A stretch of DNA of 64,000 bases from Torreya grandis. Lineage: Eukaryota > Streptophyta > Pinopsida > Cupressales > Taxaceae. Below are positions 1-12,215 of this stretch, in pieces (position 1 is the stretch's first letter; each line of letters opens with the position of its first letter). Below the pieces are notes generated by a model that was not told where the DNA came from, searched no databases, and saw only the letters and a list, made by a program, of their open reading frames with translations. Both the position numbers and the translations under genes were made by a program. The stretch covers positions 7,295,501 through 7,359,500 of the forward strand of contig JARHVA010000122.1 in assembly GCA_037957365.1 (NCBI GenBank), written 5' to 3'.

Positions 1-1108
1 AAACTCTTTAAATAGAGGATTGATTAAATCCCTGAGTTGCCATATGGAATATTAGGGAAGTTGATTGTACCATTCTAATACATCTCTAATGAAAGTTTTA
101 ACTAAAAGTTTAGTTGTGTAAAAAGTATTAGTTTAGATCCAATCCTTATAAAGATTACCAAATGCCTTAAGAAAAGATACATGGTCTTTAGTCCCATCAT
201 ATTTAATAGTGAGATATATATTATCAATACAAATAGAAATAATGAAGGGGGCTAAAAGCTCATTTTGAATGTGTTGGATCATATTATTTTTCATGATATG
301 TTGGGGAATGACATTTCCTATGGCATTTATAAGAGGATGAGAATAAAATTTTGATTATTTTGAGGTAAAAGAACGGGACGTTGATTAGACATATTGATAA
401 AATGATGTTGTAGTTACATAATTATAGAGGTGTTATATGTTTGCATTATGTTCATGTGTTGTACTATATATGTAATAATTTGGGTTGTGTCAATTGGTGT
501 GTTGGTGTTTATATGAGGACTCCTTGAATTGTTATTAAAGGGAGGGTTGTTAGGTGGCGGATTGCCTATGGTTTATTAGATAGACTTGTTCAATTGACTC
601 CACATTGTGATGAGATGCTTGAAGATGGGAATTGTCTTGATATGTATGGAAAGGATATATTATACCAATCAAATCTTGTTGCATGATTTAAATCATGTCG
701 TAATACAAAGATGAGGTAGGAGAAGAAGTACTCCAAGAGTGAGGATTCTCTTGGGAGGTAAAGAAAGGAAAAAAAGAACATCTCGTATAGCATTTAAAGG
801 GATTCAGGTTGTCTAAGAATATTTTGATAGGATATTTCATTATTTTTGATTAAATAAATAGAGATTAAAAAATAATATGGAAAATTAGGGACATGGTTAT
901 CAAGACAATGAATAGAGTCAGCCAAGTAATGAACAAAGTAGACAAAATAAAGAATAGAGTTGGCCAACAGGTACATAATCAACTGGGTTAAAAAATTAAT
1001 GATTATATACAAGATTAAAAGAGTACACAACCATATCGGTTGATGGTGTATTAATAAATAGCGGGTATAATAGAGAGATAAGAATACACAGTCATTCAAG
1101 TCAACCAT
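1..1108 (-). pseudogene. Possible gag remnant of an LTR retrotransposon, cut by the window edge
   Basis: Read on the minus strand, this stretch gives Asn/Pro-rich text followed near position 200 by a piece resembling YDGTKDHVSFLKAF, like the start of the retrotransposon gag domain (usual form F-D-G-x-x-D-P-x-x-H). Several stops and at least one frameshift interrupt it, and two short minus-strand frames (590-793 and 794-1108) cover the upstream part. No protease, polymerase or LTR boundary can be seen because the element runs off the left edge. What I see is the gag-like phrase and the composition; assignment to gag is inference. It could be another low-complexity coding remnant. Confidence 0.3.
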
Positions 1109-1346
1109 GTACTATAGGTAGGAAGTTGAAAAATAGTCTGTATCGATTAAGATGATAATGAGTTAAAACAGGGAAAAATTTTACACTTTAATGTGAATTA
1201 ATAATGAAATAAAGCACATAAATATTTGGATCAATATGTCTAATACAAAAAGGAAACACAACATAAACCTTGCACCAATGCTGGCTAATGCAAGTTTTAA
1301 AATTCAACACATAATGATCAAAGAGCAAGTAACAACCAAAAAGTAA
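1109..1346. other. Unassigned AT-rich DNA with candidate target-site copy
   Basis: No coding or repeat family is recognised. It ends in AGTAA (1342-1346), which also follows the right end of the neighbouring LTR element (4897-4901) and may be its target duplication. Confidence 0.4.
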
Positions 1347-1347
1347 A

Positions 1348-2500
1348 TGCTAATTATTGACACATAATATTTTCAAAATTTATCAATTACTAATGTTTTC
1401 TATCTTGTAGGAACCTATTGAGTCTCAATCTCTTTGAGTACATGCCTTAAAGGTGTACTAAGAAAGGGGTAGGCATACCATTGGTGCTTGATAGGTTTGT
1501 TTTCCCTATACTACCACTTGTTATCAATCCAATTGTATCCTAAAAACATTCCTCTAAGCTTTACTTCATATTTTTCACCCTCCTCTTTTCATTTTATACT
1601 TTCATTATCCCTTCCCTAGTGTAAACAACTTTTTGATAGCTTAAAATACAATGTAAGCCCCATCAACCATGTAATCTAATTGACAAAACTCATTTAGGGT
1701 CTAGGTTGGCCCCTATCCAACCTAGACCAAGACCTAATTTATTTTTGTTAATAATGATACATAGTTGATCGGGTTGACCTTATCAAATAAAATTTTGAAA
1801 AGGTTTAGGGTTAAATTCATATATGTAGACACATTCATTTCACCATTTCTTAGAGACAACAAGAGTTAATTATTCATTTGTGCTTCTTTACAATCTTCTC
1901 TTCCACCATTATAATTGAGGATTATCTTGTGGAAAAGTCTTGGATGTTTTGGATTTTCTTAGTGATCCTTACAAACCACAAAAACCTCTTATGAATCACC
2001 TTTTTCCAAGGGATAGATTGAGTCTTGATGAGTTCATATTAAAGGTAAGTATCTCTAACTTTTATCCTCTCTTTTAGTAGATAGAAATAACATAAGTAAT
2101 GGCTTTTGAATATATTACTCTCTCCATACATTGGGGTTTTACCTATACATAGTTTAATTAGGATTATCTTAGGCATGTTTACTTTTATGTTTACTAACAC
2201 CCATTTTGTACCACAAGCTTTGTTGATCACTGGATTAGACTTTGATTTTGTCATTTATACATTATGAATATGAAAACATATAGCCTAGTAAAGATTATTG
2301 CATAGTTTTTCTTGATTGGAGGCTTTGGAACCCTCTATATTGGTTTTATTTTGGTAAGAGATCCCTTGTCTAGGTATAGTGGATCCATTTTGGTCATGAC
2401 CCTGAATATCTAAAGTATCAACAATCAGAAGTGAAAGTAGGATTTATCTTCTCTGAGCTAGGATTGATTAATAGATCAGTTGCATTTCCCTTTGCATACA
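1348..2500 (+). repeat. 5' LTR of the short non-autonomous element
   Basis: Starts near TGCTAATTATTG and ends TTTGCATACA, directly before the primer-binding site. Around 1918-2045 it contains a readable stretch (SCGKVLDVLDFLSDPYK and onward to LSLDEFILK) ending exactly at a splice-donor-like AAGGTAAGTATC. The matching stretch in the other LTR keeps the same frame, so it looks like an exon-like or captured coding segment inside the LTR. Confidence 0.7.
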
Positions 2501-2503
2501 TTC

Positions 2504-2519
2504 TGGTGAACCCAATGTG
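2504..2519 (+). promoter_or_regulatory. Primer-binding site
   Basis: TGGTGAACCCAATGTG lies three bases downstream of the 5' LTR. The core TGGTGAACCC recurs after the LTRs ending at 44942 and 51459. I cannot name the priming tRNA. Confidence 0.6.
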
Positions 2520-3706
2520 AATCTAAACCTTTAAAGTTTTCTTTCACTCCATAATTTTTGTCATCATTTATATTTTTATTAATTTATCATATCAGTTGGT
2601 ATAGTTCTAACTTTCTATGTGCAGGTTTAACACAATCACTTCAAAACAACTCTATTTTATTTGTGTAGGTCTTAATTAATTACAAGTTATTGGATTGATC
2701 AATTTGAAATAGTACTATTATTCAGTTCTAGATTAAAATATATATTCAAACTAGTATACTATATCTACTGTCTCCTTCTATCAACATACAGGTCAATAAA
2801 CACTATCAAATAGGTCAAATCTATTTGTTATCTCTTATTTAGCACATAGTGTTTTGAAAACTTGGTCAAACTAGTAAACCTAGTTGGAAAAATTTTAAAA
2901 TCAACATTTGACCATATCAACATAAAAAATTTCAATCTAAAAAATATTCAAGCCCACCAAGGTTCCTTTCTTTTCTCTTTATCATTTTAGTTTTTTTTTG
3001 TTCTATTTTTCACAAGTTTGTAGTCTACAAAAACGCAACCTTATATCTAACTAGGTCAGCTTGGTTAACCTAGTTATGTAGTCTTTCTTCTATCTAAAAA
3101 AAGACATAGTCAGCCTATTCAACTTTATTCTTAAAGACCTTGATTCTAAATAACAATAATGACCCAATTAACTCTGTTATGTATTATTTACATAAAGTGT
3201 CACCTAAATGACTTTGTACTATTTTCAATCATAGGAATTAACATCTACTTTCTAGTAATTAATTCACCTTTGATTTCCAATTGTTTTCATTCTTAAAGTA
3301 CCTCACATAGCTTAAATAGGTGGTTTTTTAAATTATCATTTTAGTTACACTGTCTTACTCTTTTTCACACAAAATCACTCTATATTCAAAATAGTATTAA
3401 ACATTTATCTTCCCAAGGACTATCTACTTGGATTTCATCACCAAGGGGGAAGCCATCTTGGTTTTTGGGAAAACTATAAATATGTGATTGATGGTATATA
3501 TTGGAAAATCACTTGACATCCTTATCAATACGAGATTGTGAAGTAAGGGGGTAGGCCCCAATACCAAGCTAATACCATCATCAATATAGTCCCTTTCAGC
3601 CCAAACAACCTAAAACCATCCTTAGATTTATTTCTAATTCCTTCTTTCAACTAACTTTCCTATCACATTAATATTATACTTTATTATAACTTAACAACAC
3701 TTAGGA
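2520..3706 (+). other. Non-coding interior of the short LTR element
   Basis: AT-rich DNA without readable gag or pol. Nothing recognisable apart from a purine-rich AAGGGGGAAG-type patch near 3445, which is too far from the 3' LTR to be its polypurine tract. Confidence 0.5.
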
Positions 3707-4896
3707 TGACAAACTAGTTAGTGTATACACATAAAATTTTCAAACTTAATCAATTATTGATGCTTTCTATCTTGTAAGAACTTGTTAAGTCTCAATCTCT
3801 CTAAGTGCACACCTTAAATGGTGCACTAAGAAATGGGTGGCTACACCATTGGTGTTTCATATGATTTTTGTCCCTATACTACCATTTTTTATCAATCCAA
3901 CCATCTCCTAAAAAAATTCCTATAAGATTTACCTCCTCTTTTTCACCCTCTAGTCATTTTCTACCTTCATTATCCCTTACATAACCTAAACACCTTTTTG
4001 ACAATTTATGATACAATGTCAGCCCTATTGGCCCTATACTATAATTACTAAAACTCATTTAAGGTCTAGGTCAGCCCCTAGTGAACCTAAACCAAGACCT
4101 AATTTTTTTTTAATAATGATATAGATTTGATTGGGCCAAACCTATCAATAATTTTTGTAGAAAGGTTTAGGGTTAGATTTAACTGTATAAACACATTCAT
4201 TTAGGCATTTCTTAAAGACAACAAGAGTTAATTAATTATTTGTGCTTCTTTACAATCTGCTCTTCTACCATTCTACTTGAGGACTCTTATTTTAGGGTTT
4301 ATACTTGGATAAGAATATTATCTTGTGGAAAATTATTGGATGCCTTGGCCTTGATTAGTGATCTTTACAAACCACAACAACCTCTTGTGAAGCTTTTTTG
4401 GCTAAGGGAGAGATTGAGTCTCGACAAGTTCATCTTCAAGGTAAGTATCTCTAAATTTTATCCTCTCTTTTAATAGATACAAGTAACATAATTAATTTAT
4501 TTTTAATATATTACTCTCTCCATGTATTAGGGTTTTACCTATACATAACTTAATTAGGATTATCTTATGTATGTTTAATTTTATGTTTACTAACCCACAT
4601 TTTGTGGCACAAGCTTTGGTGAGCACTAGATTAGACTTTGATTTTATCATTTATACATTGTGCATACGAAAACATAAGACTTAGTAAAGGTTATTGTATA
4701 TTTTTACTTGAATGGAGGATTTGGAACCCTCCCTAGTGATTTTATTATGGTAAGAGATCTCTTGTCTAGGTCTAGTGAATCCTTCTTGATAATGACCCTG
4801 AATATCTAATGTATCAACAATATGAAGTGTAATTAGGATTTATATTCTTTTAGATATGATTGATTAATAGATAAATTATATTTAATTTTGCATATA
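3707..4896 (+). repeat. 3' LTR of the short non-autonomous element
   Basis: Direct repeat of 1348-2500. It keeps the exon-like stretch (CGKLLDALALISDLYKPQ, to LSLDKFIFK) and the donor-like AAGGTAAGTATC near 4439-4450. It ends TTTGCATATA and is followed immediately by sequence of the neighbouring Tat element's LTR (AGTAACACC), so this element abuts or entered that LTR. Confidence 0.7.
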
Positions 4897-5831
4897 AGTA
4901 ACACCATTATTGTAAATGTGGTGTTAGTGTCCTAATATTGGTGGGAGTGTCCTTTGTGTAGGATTACTTGAGTTTTTGGGTGCACCTATGTCTATATCTC
5001 TAGGGTATTTTCTTGTATGAATGAGTCTTGAAAACTTATATTTTGACTATAATGATTAATTTAATGAGAAAACCATAATTGTACATATATCATTTAATTG
5101 ACATGAGTTGAAAGTGCATTTGTTAGTAGGGTAGGCTACACATCCTCAACACCCTGTTGTGATGAAAGTTACCTACATACCAAAACTCTAAGGAGGGATC
5201 AAGCCTAATGTAGTTATCCCCATCTAAGTGTTGGTGAAAGTGAAAGTGTATTTATTATGATAGTGGACTTGAGCGTTTTAATGTGATTGAGACTATAAAT
5301 TTAGGTAATCTAAAATTAAGACTGTTATAGATGGTAGTACGAAGTAGGACAGAATAGGGATTAGTAACCTTTATTGTGCACAAATTGTTTTAAGTTTGAA
5401 TGTATATTTTGAATCTTATTTCCATCTAATGGTTAGAGGGATAAAATTCATGTATTTATTTTTTTATGTTATTTGTGCAAGTGATAAAGGAGGTCTAGGC
5501 CAACCCTAGAAAATTTTAGTTTTGAAAATATATCTATTTGTGGAAGAGAGGGGCAAAGGACATTAGCACCAATTTTGGGACACTAGTGCCATGTGGAGCT
5601 AGTGTCCTTATTATGGTGTTAGTGTCTATATCATACAAAATTAGGCATGAAGGTCCATGATTAGGAAATGAGGGTCTGAAAATACTTTAGGGCTAATTAG
5701 GGATGCTTGTGGCCTTCATAAAGGCTAGATAAGTGTGAGAATAAGTTTTAGGATAGGTCTAGGGATAAGATAGGTATAGGTAGTGTCAAGTATCACTCTT
5801 ATCACTCAAATACCACTTTTTGGTGATTAAA
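4897..5831 (-). repeat. Truncated 3' LTR of the minus-strand Tat element
   Basis: Aligns with about 12487-13407 of the 5' LTR. Its right end reads GGTGATTAAA where the 5' LTR has GGTGATTACA. The inner 280 bases matching 12216-12490 are missing at the junction with the short LTR element. It carries a 9-bp-stem dyad at 5578-5607. Confidence 0.8.
5578..5607. repeat. Dyad element of the C-type LTR
   Basis: Perfect 9-bp arms GGACACTAG (5578-5586) and CTAGTGTCC (5599-5607) around a 12-base centre. Related dyads occur at 13175-13202, 43968-43999, 44651-44678, 49152-49182, 58831-58862 and 60182-60211. Confidence 0.75.
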
Positions 5832-5848
5832 ATCCCCCCCTTTATTAT
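5832..5848 (-). promoter_or_regulatory. Polypurine tract
   Basis: On the minus strand this reads AATAAAGGGGGGGATTT directly before the 3' LTR, the usual primer for plus-strand DNA synthesis. A similar G-run tract precedes the LTR at 57419. Confidence 0.65.
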
Positions 5849-7080
5849 AGAAATGCATACCTAGACTTACCTAAGAGGTGAATCCCATGAAGTTGGGTCT
5901 GAGTATGTGAAGCATGCTCCAATGTGTGTATTAAAAATGAAACATTCATAAATTAGTCCTTATTTAAGAGATATAAAAATCAAAATACTAAAATGAGTAA
6001 AAAATTAAAATTGGGTAAATAAATAGGAAAGAGGAAAGGAATGATTACACCTCACTATGTACGTGAACTAATGCATAATCCTAGTGACAACATATGTGTG
6101 TACATGTATATAGTGATTAATCGATGAATAACATGGATTAATATGATGGAATTATCAATCCTCATGTTTGGGTAGCTCAATAACTAAATTCATTTTTGAA
6201 TCCATCATTGCCTACCCCTACTTGGTGGATCATGACCTGTGAATAGCTTGGATTAGATTGATAGTGTGTCCAAACCTCTCATGTAGGTTGATAAAGAACT
6301 CAATTAGTCTATGAATCCATCATTTCCCACCCATATGTAGTAGATGCATCTAAAAATGAATTGTGTGAAGTAAATTTAAATATCTAATTGGGTATGTCTA
6401 ATTGGCTATGTTAACTCTAAAACCACTTAGGTACATTAGGCAGCTCTGGGCTACTTAGGAAGTGTCATAGATCCAAAGAAAAATGGCATATTCAAATACC
6501 TTAGAATAGAAGAATCATAGAGATATAATCAAGTCTAAACTAGATAAGTTGGTATTGAACATATGTATGAATATGTAATATAAATATGTGTAAGAGATAG
6601 GATGTACATATGTTAAGTCTAAATAATAATCACCAGTGAAAACTCTAGGTAAGTGTAACACAATCAATATCAAGATATAACAATGCTAAAGTTGTGATGT
6701 AGAATATACAAATATAGAACATGGGAATATAAACTATGTATAGGGTGACCTAAGTGGGTGAATTTCTCAAGTGAAGACCCATGTATCAATGTATATGCCC
6801 CCAGTGGGTAGATAATACCAAAGATAGATTGGGGTAGTGGACTTGATTCTTGTAGCAATATGTAAACACTCAACAAGAATAAGTGAAGCATGTATGTATG
6901 TACAAATTGATGATACTAAGATAGCTAGCATATGTATTTTCTATAAAATATAATAAATGTAAACATAACAATGAATAAAATCTATCATTTTGTATTTTTT
7001 TAGTAATTATTTAAATATTTTTGTGTTTTTGATAAATTATATTATTTTATATTATATGAATATAAGATATGTACAAGCAA
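5849..7080 (-). other. Non-coding 3' region of the minus-strand Tat element
   Basis: Lies between integrase and the polypurine tract. Its reverse complement matches the 3' regions of the two plus-strand elements at about 49700-50050 and 56860-57200, including a duplicated block built around a 'GATGGATTCA...GAGTTCTTGA' phrase. The minus-strand open frame at 6670-6891 has no family resemblance and is probably chance. Confidence 0.6.
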
Positions 7081-8245
7081 TATGAAAAAGTTTTTTTTTT
7101 TTTTTAATATGCAAATTCTCTTTAGATGCATGGTTTTCAATGGGTTTTTGATTGCCTTGCCTTCATGTGAAGCTAGATGATATAATTTTGGGCTAAGCTT
7201 TTCTGTAATTATGCATAGTCCAAGCTAATTTGGTTTAAACTTTCCTTTATTCTCTTCTTTGGCATTGGAATTTCTAAGATTTTATTTTAAAACTAAATCA
7301 TTGAATTTGAATTCCTTGCTATGTATATGGTTATTGTAGGTCTATTAGATTACCTCTGATATGCCTTGAGATGCTTTGTGGATTGAATGTGCATGTGATC
7401 CAACTATTATAATTCATGGAGATGTCTCTCTCTATATTGATCATCTGTGATGAGCCATTTTATGGAGAATAGTAAGGATAGGATTTTTAAATCCAATGGG
7501 ATAACTACTTTTGTGCCATATACTAGTGAATAAGGAGTATCTCATGTTAGTGGTTGTATACTAGTGTGATAATCCCATAGTGCATATATGAGATGATTGT
7601 GCTAGTCATCACCACATTGGTAACTATTTTTCTAAGGATATTGTTGATTGTCTTGTTTGTTTCTTCTACTTCACCATTGCCCTATGGGTAATATAAAGTA
7701 GAGAATGTGTGTTGGATTTTATATTTATCTCAAATCTATTCACTATTTTATTCTTGAAAGATGTTCCTCTATCTATGATGATGGCCACCGGGAGACTAAA
7801 GGGGAAATAATATTGGTCATGAGGAAATGGCATATATCTTCTCCATTTGTGGATTATAGTGGAATTTATTCCACCAATTTTATAAAATATTCTATATCTA
7901 TGATAATGAATTTGTGACCTCCTATGGATTTTGGGTTTATCTTACCGATTAGATTGAAACCCTATAGCATAAATGGCCAAGGGGATAGGATAGGTTGTAG
8001 TTGTTGTAAATGGACATGATGTGGGTTGCCATGGCATTGAAATTTGTTACATAAATTGGTGTATTCTTAGAATTCTTGTTCCATGTTTGGCCAATAGTAA
8101 CTTTGATTGAGTAATTTGTGTGACATCACTTTACTACTGAAATGACCACCACAATCACTATCATGTATTTGTATGATAGCCAACTTAGCTTCCTTAGCTG
8201 TCAAACATTAGAGTAAGTGTACCTCAAAATATATTTTGAATAATC
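7081..8245 (-). pseudogene. Integrase domain of Tat element
   Basis: The minus strand can be read through several frames as a Ty3/gypsy integrase, which inserts the cDNA into the chromosome. The zinc-binding H-H-C-C region is recognisable near 8190-8050 as H-D-S-D-C-G-G-H-F-S-S-K, then YYWPNM, then a cysteine-rich piece ending FQCHGN. The catalytic core follows with VAIIIDRGTSFKNKIVNRF, matching the second-aspartate region of the D,D-35-E fold (usual form SDNGTQF). The C-terminal basic region reaches a poly-T tract near 7090. Stops and frameshifts are frequent, so no protein could be made. It is in normal order downstream of the RNase H domains. Confidence 0.8.
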
Positions 8246-8469
8246 TCCACCAATGATGACATATTAGAGTGATTTTTTTGTAGTTTGTGATTTTCATTTC
8301 TTTTGAAATTATTAGGTGCAATAGATTTATGTAAAAGGTTGTGTACATTGGAAAACCATTCAGATGGAACTACAATACATGTGGTAACTATAATAATTAG
8401 ATCTATGAGATTCACATGGGATATTGATGGAGATTATAATCATTTGATAGTGAATATAGCCTAGTCTTC

Positions 8470-8885
8470 ATCTATGTTAATGGGGATCAATGATGCAACA
8501 CTAGCGATTGCATTGGCATGACAATCATATTTACATGGAATGTTTTTAATACACAAGTTTTCAAATTGAGCTTGTATATATTGAACCATATTATTGTAAG
8601 GAATGAGCCATTCTTCTTTGGTTTGGTAGATATCTATAACTTGATTGACAATTAATTATGAATCCCTATAAAATTTAATTGATTTTATCTGGAGAGTTTG
8701 AGCCACTTGAAGGCCTAAGATAAGAGATTCATATTTTGTGATGTTATTGATACATGAAAAAATAAGATGGTAAGCGAGGAATATTGTGTGCTCAAGTGGT
8801 TCAATGAAAACAATTCTAGATCCGATACAAGATGCACATCTAGAACCATCAAAGAATATTATCCATGTATTAAAAGTGGTATTAT
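8470..8885 (-). pseudogene. Second (archaeal-type) RNase H domain of Tat element
   Basis: About 135 codons read on the minus strand in essentially one frame with one stop. The start is WIIFFDGSRCASC, the catalytic-aspartate motif. KYESLILGLQVAQ follows, matching the catalytic-glutamate motif AEYEALI, then FYRDS*LIVNQV, matching GDSQLVINQV where a stop replaces Gln. The end is CHANAIASVASLIPI, the usual ADAMATLAS segment. Tat-lineage elements are known for carrying this additional RNase H after the gypsy-type one. It is the best preserved coding block of the element, and the plus-strand open frame at 8767-9042 is only its shadow. Confidence 0.82.
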
Positions 8886-8989
8886 ATGCTATGAAGTCAT
8901 TTTTAAATCATCGTTAATAGGATTTATATCCAATAATGGAGTTGATACCAATTGGTATGAAATTATCTGGCCTTTTACTAGTTTTTATA

Positions 8990-10150
8990 AAATAATATTG
9001 AGGTCAAATTCTATGAGTAACGTAACCTATTTTTCAATATAGCCTGAAAGATATAGTTTTGATATATGTATCTTTAAAGGATCAAATTTTGTAATGAATT
9101 GTGTCTCATTGTGAATCATATAGTTTTAGAGCTTTTGAGTAGTAAATATAATTGCCAAATAAAGTTTTTCAATTTTTAGATAATTTCATTCATAATCAAT
9201 AAGAATATGACTAATGTAGTAAATGGCATGGTCTTTATGTTGATCATCATGCCATGTTATGAGTGCACCAAGTGCATGATCTATCACTAAGAAGTAAAGT
9301 AGAAGTGGCTTATTAGGTGTTAGTGATACCAATTTGAGTAGGTTCAACAAGTACTATTTGAGTGTGTCAAATCTTTCTTGATATGTAATGTCCTATTCAA
9401 ATTTTTTATCCTTTTAAAGTAATCTAGTGAATGTTTGAGTCTTATATGAGATTTGTGCCCCAAAGTGGCATATTACCTAAATTTTGCCTTGGAGGGAGTA
9501 AAGATTCTATAAATTGGTAGGAAGAGGCATATCCATGATTATTTTGAATTTTTTGGGGTTAAACTTAATATCATGTTAGGATATTATAGATCCTAAGAGT
9601 TTACCTGATGAAACCCTGAAGATGCATTTCTTGGGATTGAGTCGTACAATGTATTTTATTGGTCTCTCAAAAACCTATCAGAAATCTATTATATAATGTT
9701 GTCACTCTTTTAAATTTAAAAGAAAAACATTGACAAAATCTTTGAATACTTCATGATTGAGGTCATAAAATATATGTGTCTTTGTTCATTGGTATGTTGT
9801 GCCTACATTTTTAATCTAAAAGGCATGACTATATAGTAGAAAGTGCCCCATGGTGTGGTAAAAGAAGTATTTTCTTGGCCTTCTTCAACAATATTAATTT
9901 GAATGTAACTAATGAAGACATCTATAAAAAAGATCATTTCATAGCCTGCTATGTAGTCAACTATCATATCGATGTTGGGTAGAGGAAATTTATCCTTAGG
10001 ACATGTCTTTTTGAAGTCTCTAAAATTGAAACAACATCAGATTTGGACATTAGGTTTTATAATAGGGTTAATATTAACAACCCATCGAGGGTGAGAAAAT
10101 AGTTAAATGAAAATGGCATACAAGATCTATTGGATCTCATTTTTGACTAA
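8990..10150 (-). pseudogene. Reverse transcriptase and first RNase H of Tat element
   Basis: The minus strand reads as Ty3/gypsy reverse transcriptase, which copies element RNA to DNA. In order I see FNFRDFKKTCPKDKFPLPNI with DMIVDY, then FTTPWGTFYYIVMPF, then a YVDD-box equivalent degraded to VNVFLL, then LNPKKCIFRVSSGKLLG. The first RNase H follows with DHALGALITWHDDQ and AIYYISHILIDYE plus YLKIEKLYLAIIF. The loss of YVDD and the many stops and frameshifts mean it is dead. The VRxCVDFRDLN and KLLG-type motifs make the family certain. The protease lies upstream and the second RNase H and integrase downstream. Confidence 0.88.
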
Positions 10151-11001
10151 AAGAGTAACTTTAGGTTGTATTTTTTGATTTAACTAGATTGACATCGAGA
10201 TACAGTGTAATCCCATGTATTGTAATTGAGGGATCAATGCCAGGCATATTGAAATAATCCCAGATAAATATTTCAGGAAAATATTTTAAAATTTAATGAA
10301 TATATGTATCTTGTAAGGTAGAATCTAATAGTATGATACATGGATTAGTATCTATATAATAATTGAATTAAAATTTCTCTTCATTAAGTAAACTAGATTG
10401 ATCCATAGTGTATGGCATTGTAAGGATAATATCATCTGAATCATTTGAATGCTCACCAAATTATGCATGGGTATTTATGGAATGAGGAAACCTATTATTA
10501 TGATATAAAGGAGATCATCATATTCCCTTAAGAATTCTAAGAGAGTTTTTTCATTAGTGAAATCTTCAAAATCAGGTAGATATGGAGAAGTTATATCATT
10601 GATAAGATTAGGGTAAATAAATGAGAGTGTAGAGACATGGTTTACCATATCATCTATCCATGAAATAGGTGTAAAAAAAATGATATGCTAGGAAGTATGG
10701 TGAGAGAAATTGGCATTGGATGTGTTATCTCTATATCTAAGTCCTTATCTACCCTACTAATCATATGATTCAGTGGGATTAAGGATTCCTTGCTCATGTT
10801 TTCCAAGGACTTATCTTGTGTAACCCATTTTTTGAAGTATCTCAATGAAAAAGGAGAAGTGAACTTATTATCTTATGATCTAGCAGTAAATAGGGTAGTG
10901 ATACATGTGCTCTAAATAGTAGACTAGAGTGGTGTTGTATCAAAATACATGTGAGGAATATAATTGTGTGAAGGCTCTATATGTTGAAAATATTTTAATA
11001 G
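10151..11001 (-). other. Protease-to-RT linker of Tat element
   Basis: Between protease and reverse transcriptase. One minus-strand frame (10654-10845) remains open, but I recognise no domain. Long poorly conserved linkers are usual here in Tat elements. Confidence 0.5.
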
Positions 11002-11340
11002 TTATTTATCCATAGGGCTTGTATTGATATGACCTATGTAGTTAAACTTTAAACATGTATGTAAAATGGATGGAACTATATGCATATCATGAACCCATGG
11101 TTTTCCAAGTAAGATATTGTAATTAATATCATTAGGCATAACTTGACATGTTGTACATAATGTTCTAAGCCCGAATGTAAGGCTTAATATGCTTTGACCC
11201 AAGAATTTGCATGGAATATTATTAAACCCTTATATGTTCATATCATAAGGATATAAATCCTTAGAATTATTTTAAAAGGTAAAAGAAAAGAGATATTGCA
11301 AATGTTTAACCCTAATCCATTGTTAGCTAAAACCTATTTG
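11002..11340 (-). pseudogene. Retropepsin-like protease remnant of Tat element
   Basis: The open minus-strand frame at 11002-11202 ends in YNILLGKPWVHDMHIVPSI then LHTCLKF. This matches the conserved C-terminal half of gypsy proteases (YNILLGRPWIHxxxAVPSTLHQxxKF), which cleave the Gag-Pol polyprotein. The active-site half (usual DxGS/DNGS) is not clearly readable; upstream text such as LTMDQG-type remnants is broken by stops. Equivalent domains occur in the plus-strand elements at about 46740-47110 and 54060-54370. Confidence 0.75.
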
Positions 11341-12196
11341 ACATGCACCTCATTAATTTGTAATGCAATGTAGAGAGGAAAGAGTAAATATATGATGTGT
11401 TGGGGTGGAATATATTCCCTCTAAAATGAAATATGATCTTTAGTACATTTCATAGTATTAATTATAGAAATAACAAAAGCTAGCTCAGATGTTTGAGGCA
11501 CTTGAGTATCATGGAGTGCAACATATAAAATATCTGTATATGTGTCAAAATGTTATAAGAGATATAAACTAAAAATTATAGTTTAATAATTACTAATTTA
11601 TTAAAAAATATATAGCCATGGGTGTTGCTAATTTTCCAAGATTTAGGACCACATATAGACATCATAACCTAGATTACAAGATATACTAGGAGTGTAAAAC
11701 TATAGTAGAAGCGAGATGGTGGATAGATGTGTGTGATCTAGAAGGAAGATGGATAAGTGAGATCATTGTTGTTCCTTTATGTCTAGGAGTGATAGAAAAG
11801 GAATTAAAATGAACCAAAGAGAAAAATGTATCTAAAGGATACTTATTAATTTTAGGTAGTGCAGTTGTTATCCTATGTAATGTATTCTTTATGTGTTTAA
11901 ATATTTGTGTCATAATTGAATTTCAAATAAGAGAAATATTAAATACTATATAAATAGTGAAACATGACAAGAATTTTAGTTGATATAAAGCATCATGTAT
12001 ACATGTGTTTATGTCTTTTCTAAGTTAATTATGAATTAAGTGGAATAATCATGCAAATGAAAGTATTAAAATTTGTAATAGAAATTGCTACACTTATTAT
12101 ATCAAATAAAATAAAAAAATGTATGGATTTGAAATCTAAATGCTATTACTGTGAACCATAAGGTTATCTAGGGTTAGGGTTTGTGTAATATTTGAA
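11341..12196 (-). other. 5' interior of Tat element with no convincing gag
   Basis: Where gag should lie there is under 1 kb. One open minus-strand frame (11686-11913) is Pro/His/Ser-rich and could come from the linker between gag and protease. The gag domain itself (about 1.5 kb in relatives) appears deleted. Confidence 0.45.
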
Positions 12197-12215
12197 GTAA
12201 ATTTGGTTCACCACA
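12197..12215 (-). promoter_or_regulatory. Primer-binding site of minus-strand Tat element
   Basis: The minus strand reads TGTGGTGAACCAAATTTAC directly after the 5' LTR, one base different in the core from the TGGTGAACCC shared by three other LTRs here. Confidence 0.65.

Larger units (their letters stand above)
1347..4896 (+). mobile_element. Short non-autonomous LTR element with two LTRs and a non-coding interior
   Basis: Two directly repeated segments of about 1.15-1.19 kb (1348-2500 and 3707-4896) align almost throughout, with many substitutions and small gaps. Immediately after the left copy is TGGTGAACCCAATGTG, the same primer-binding-site core found after three other LTRs in this window, so the left copy is a 5' LTR and the element reads on the plus strand. 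The interior (2501-3706) is only 1.2 kb and has no gag or pol similarity, so mobilisation would have needed proteins supplied in trans. AGTAA occurs next to both ends, but one extra A separates the left copy from the first TG, and no clear polypurine tract precedes the right LTR. The element is old. Confidence 0.75.

Noticed and set aside
1342..4901. AGTAA as a target duplication proving insertion of the short LTR element into the Tat LTR
   Set aside because: An extra A separates the left copy from the LTR, and the missing part of the Tat LTR is not found to the left, so the event is not demonstrated.
8767..9042. 91-residue plus-strand open frame
   Set aside because: Shadow of the minus-strand second RNase H, which has clear catalytic motifs.
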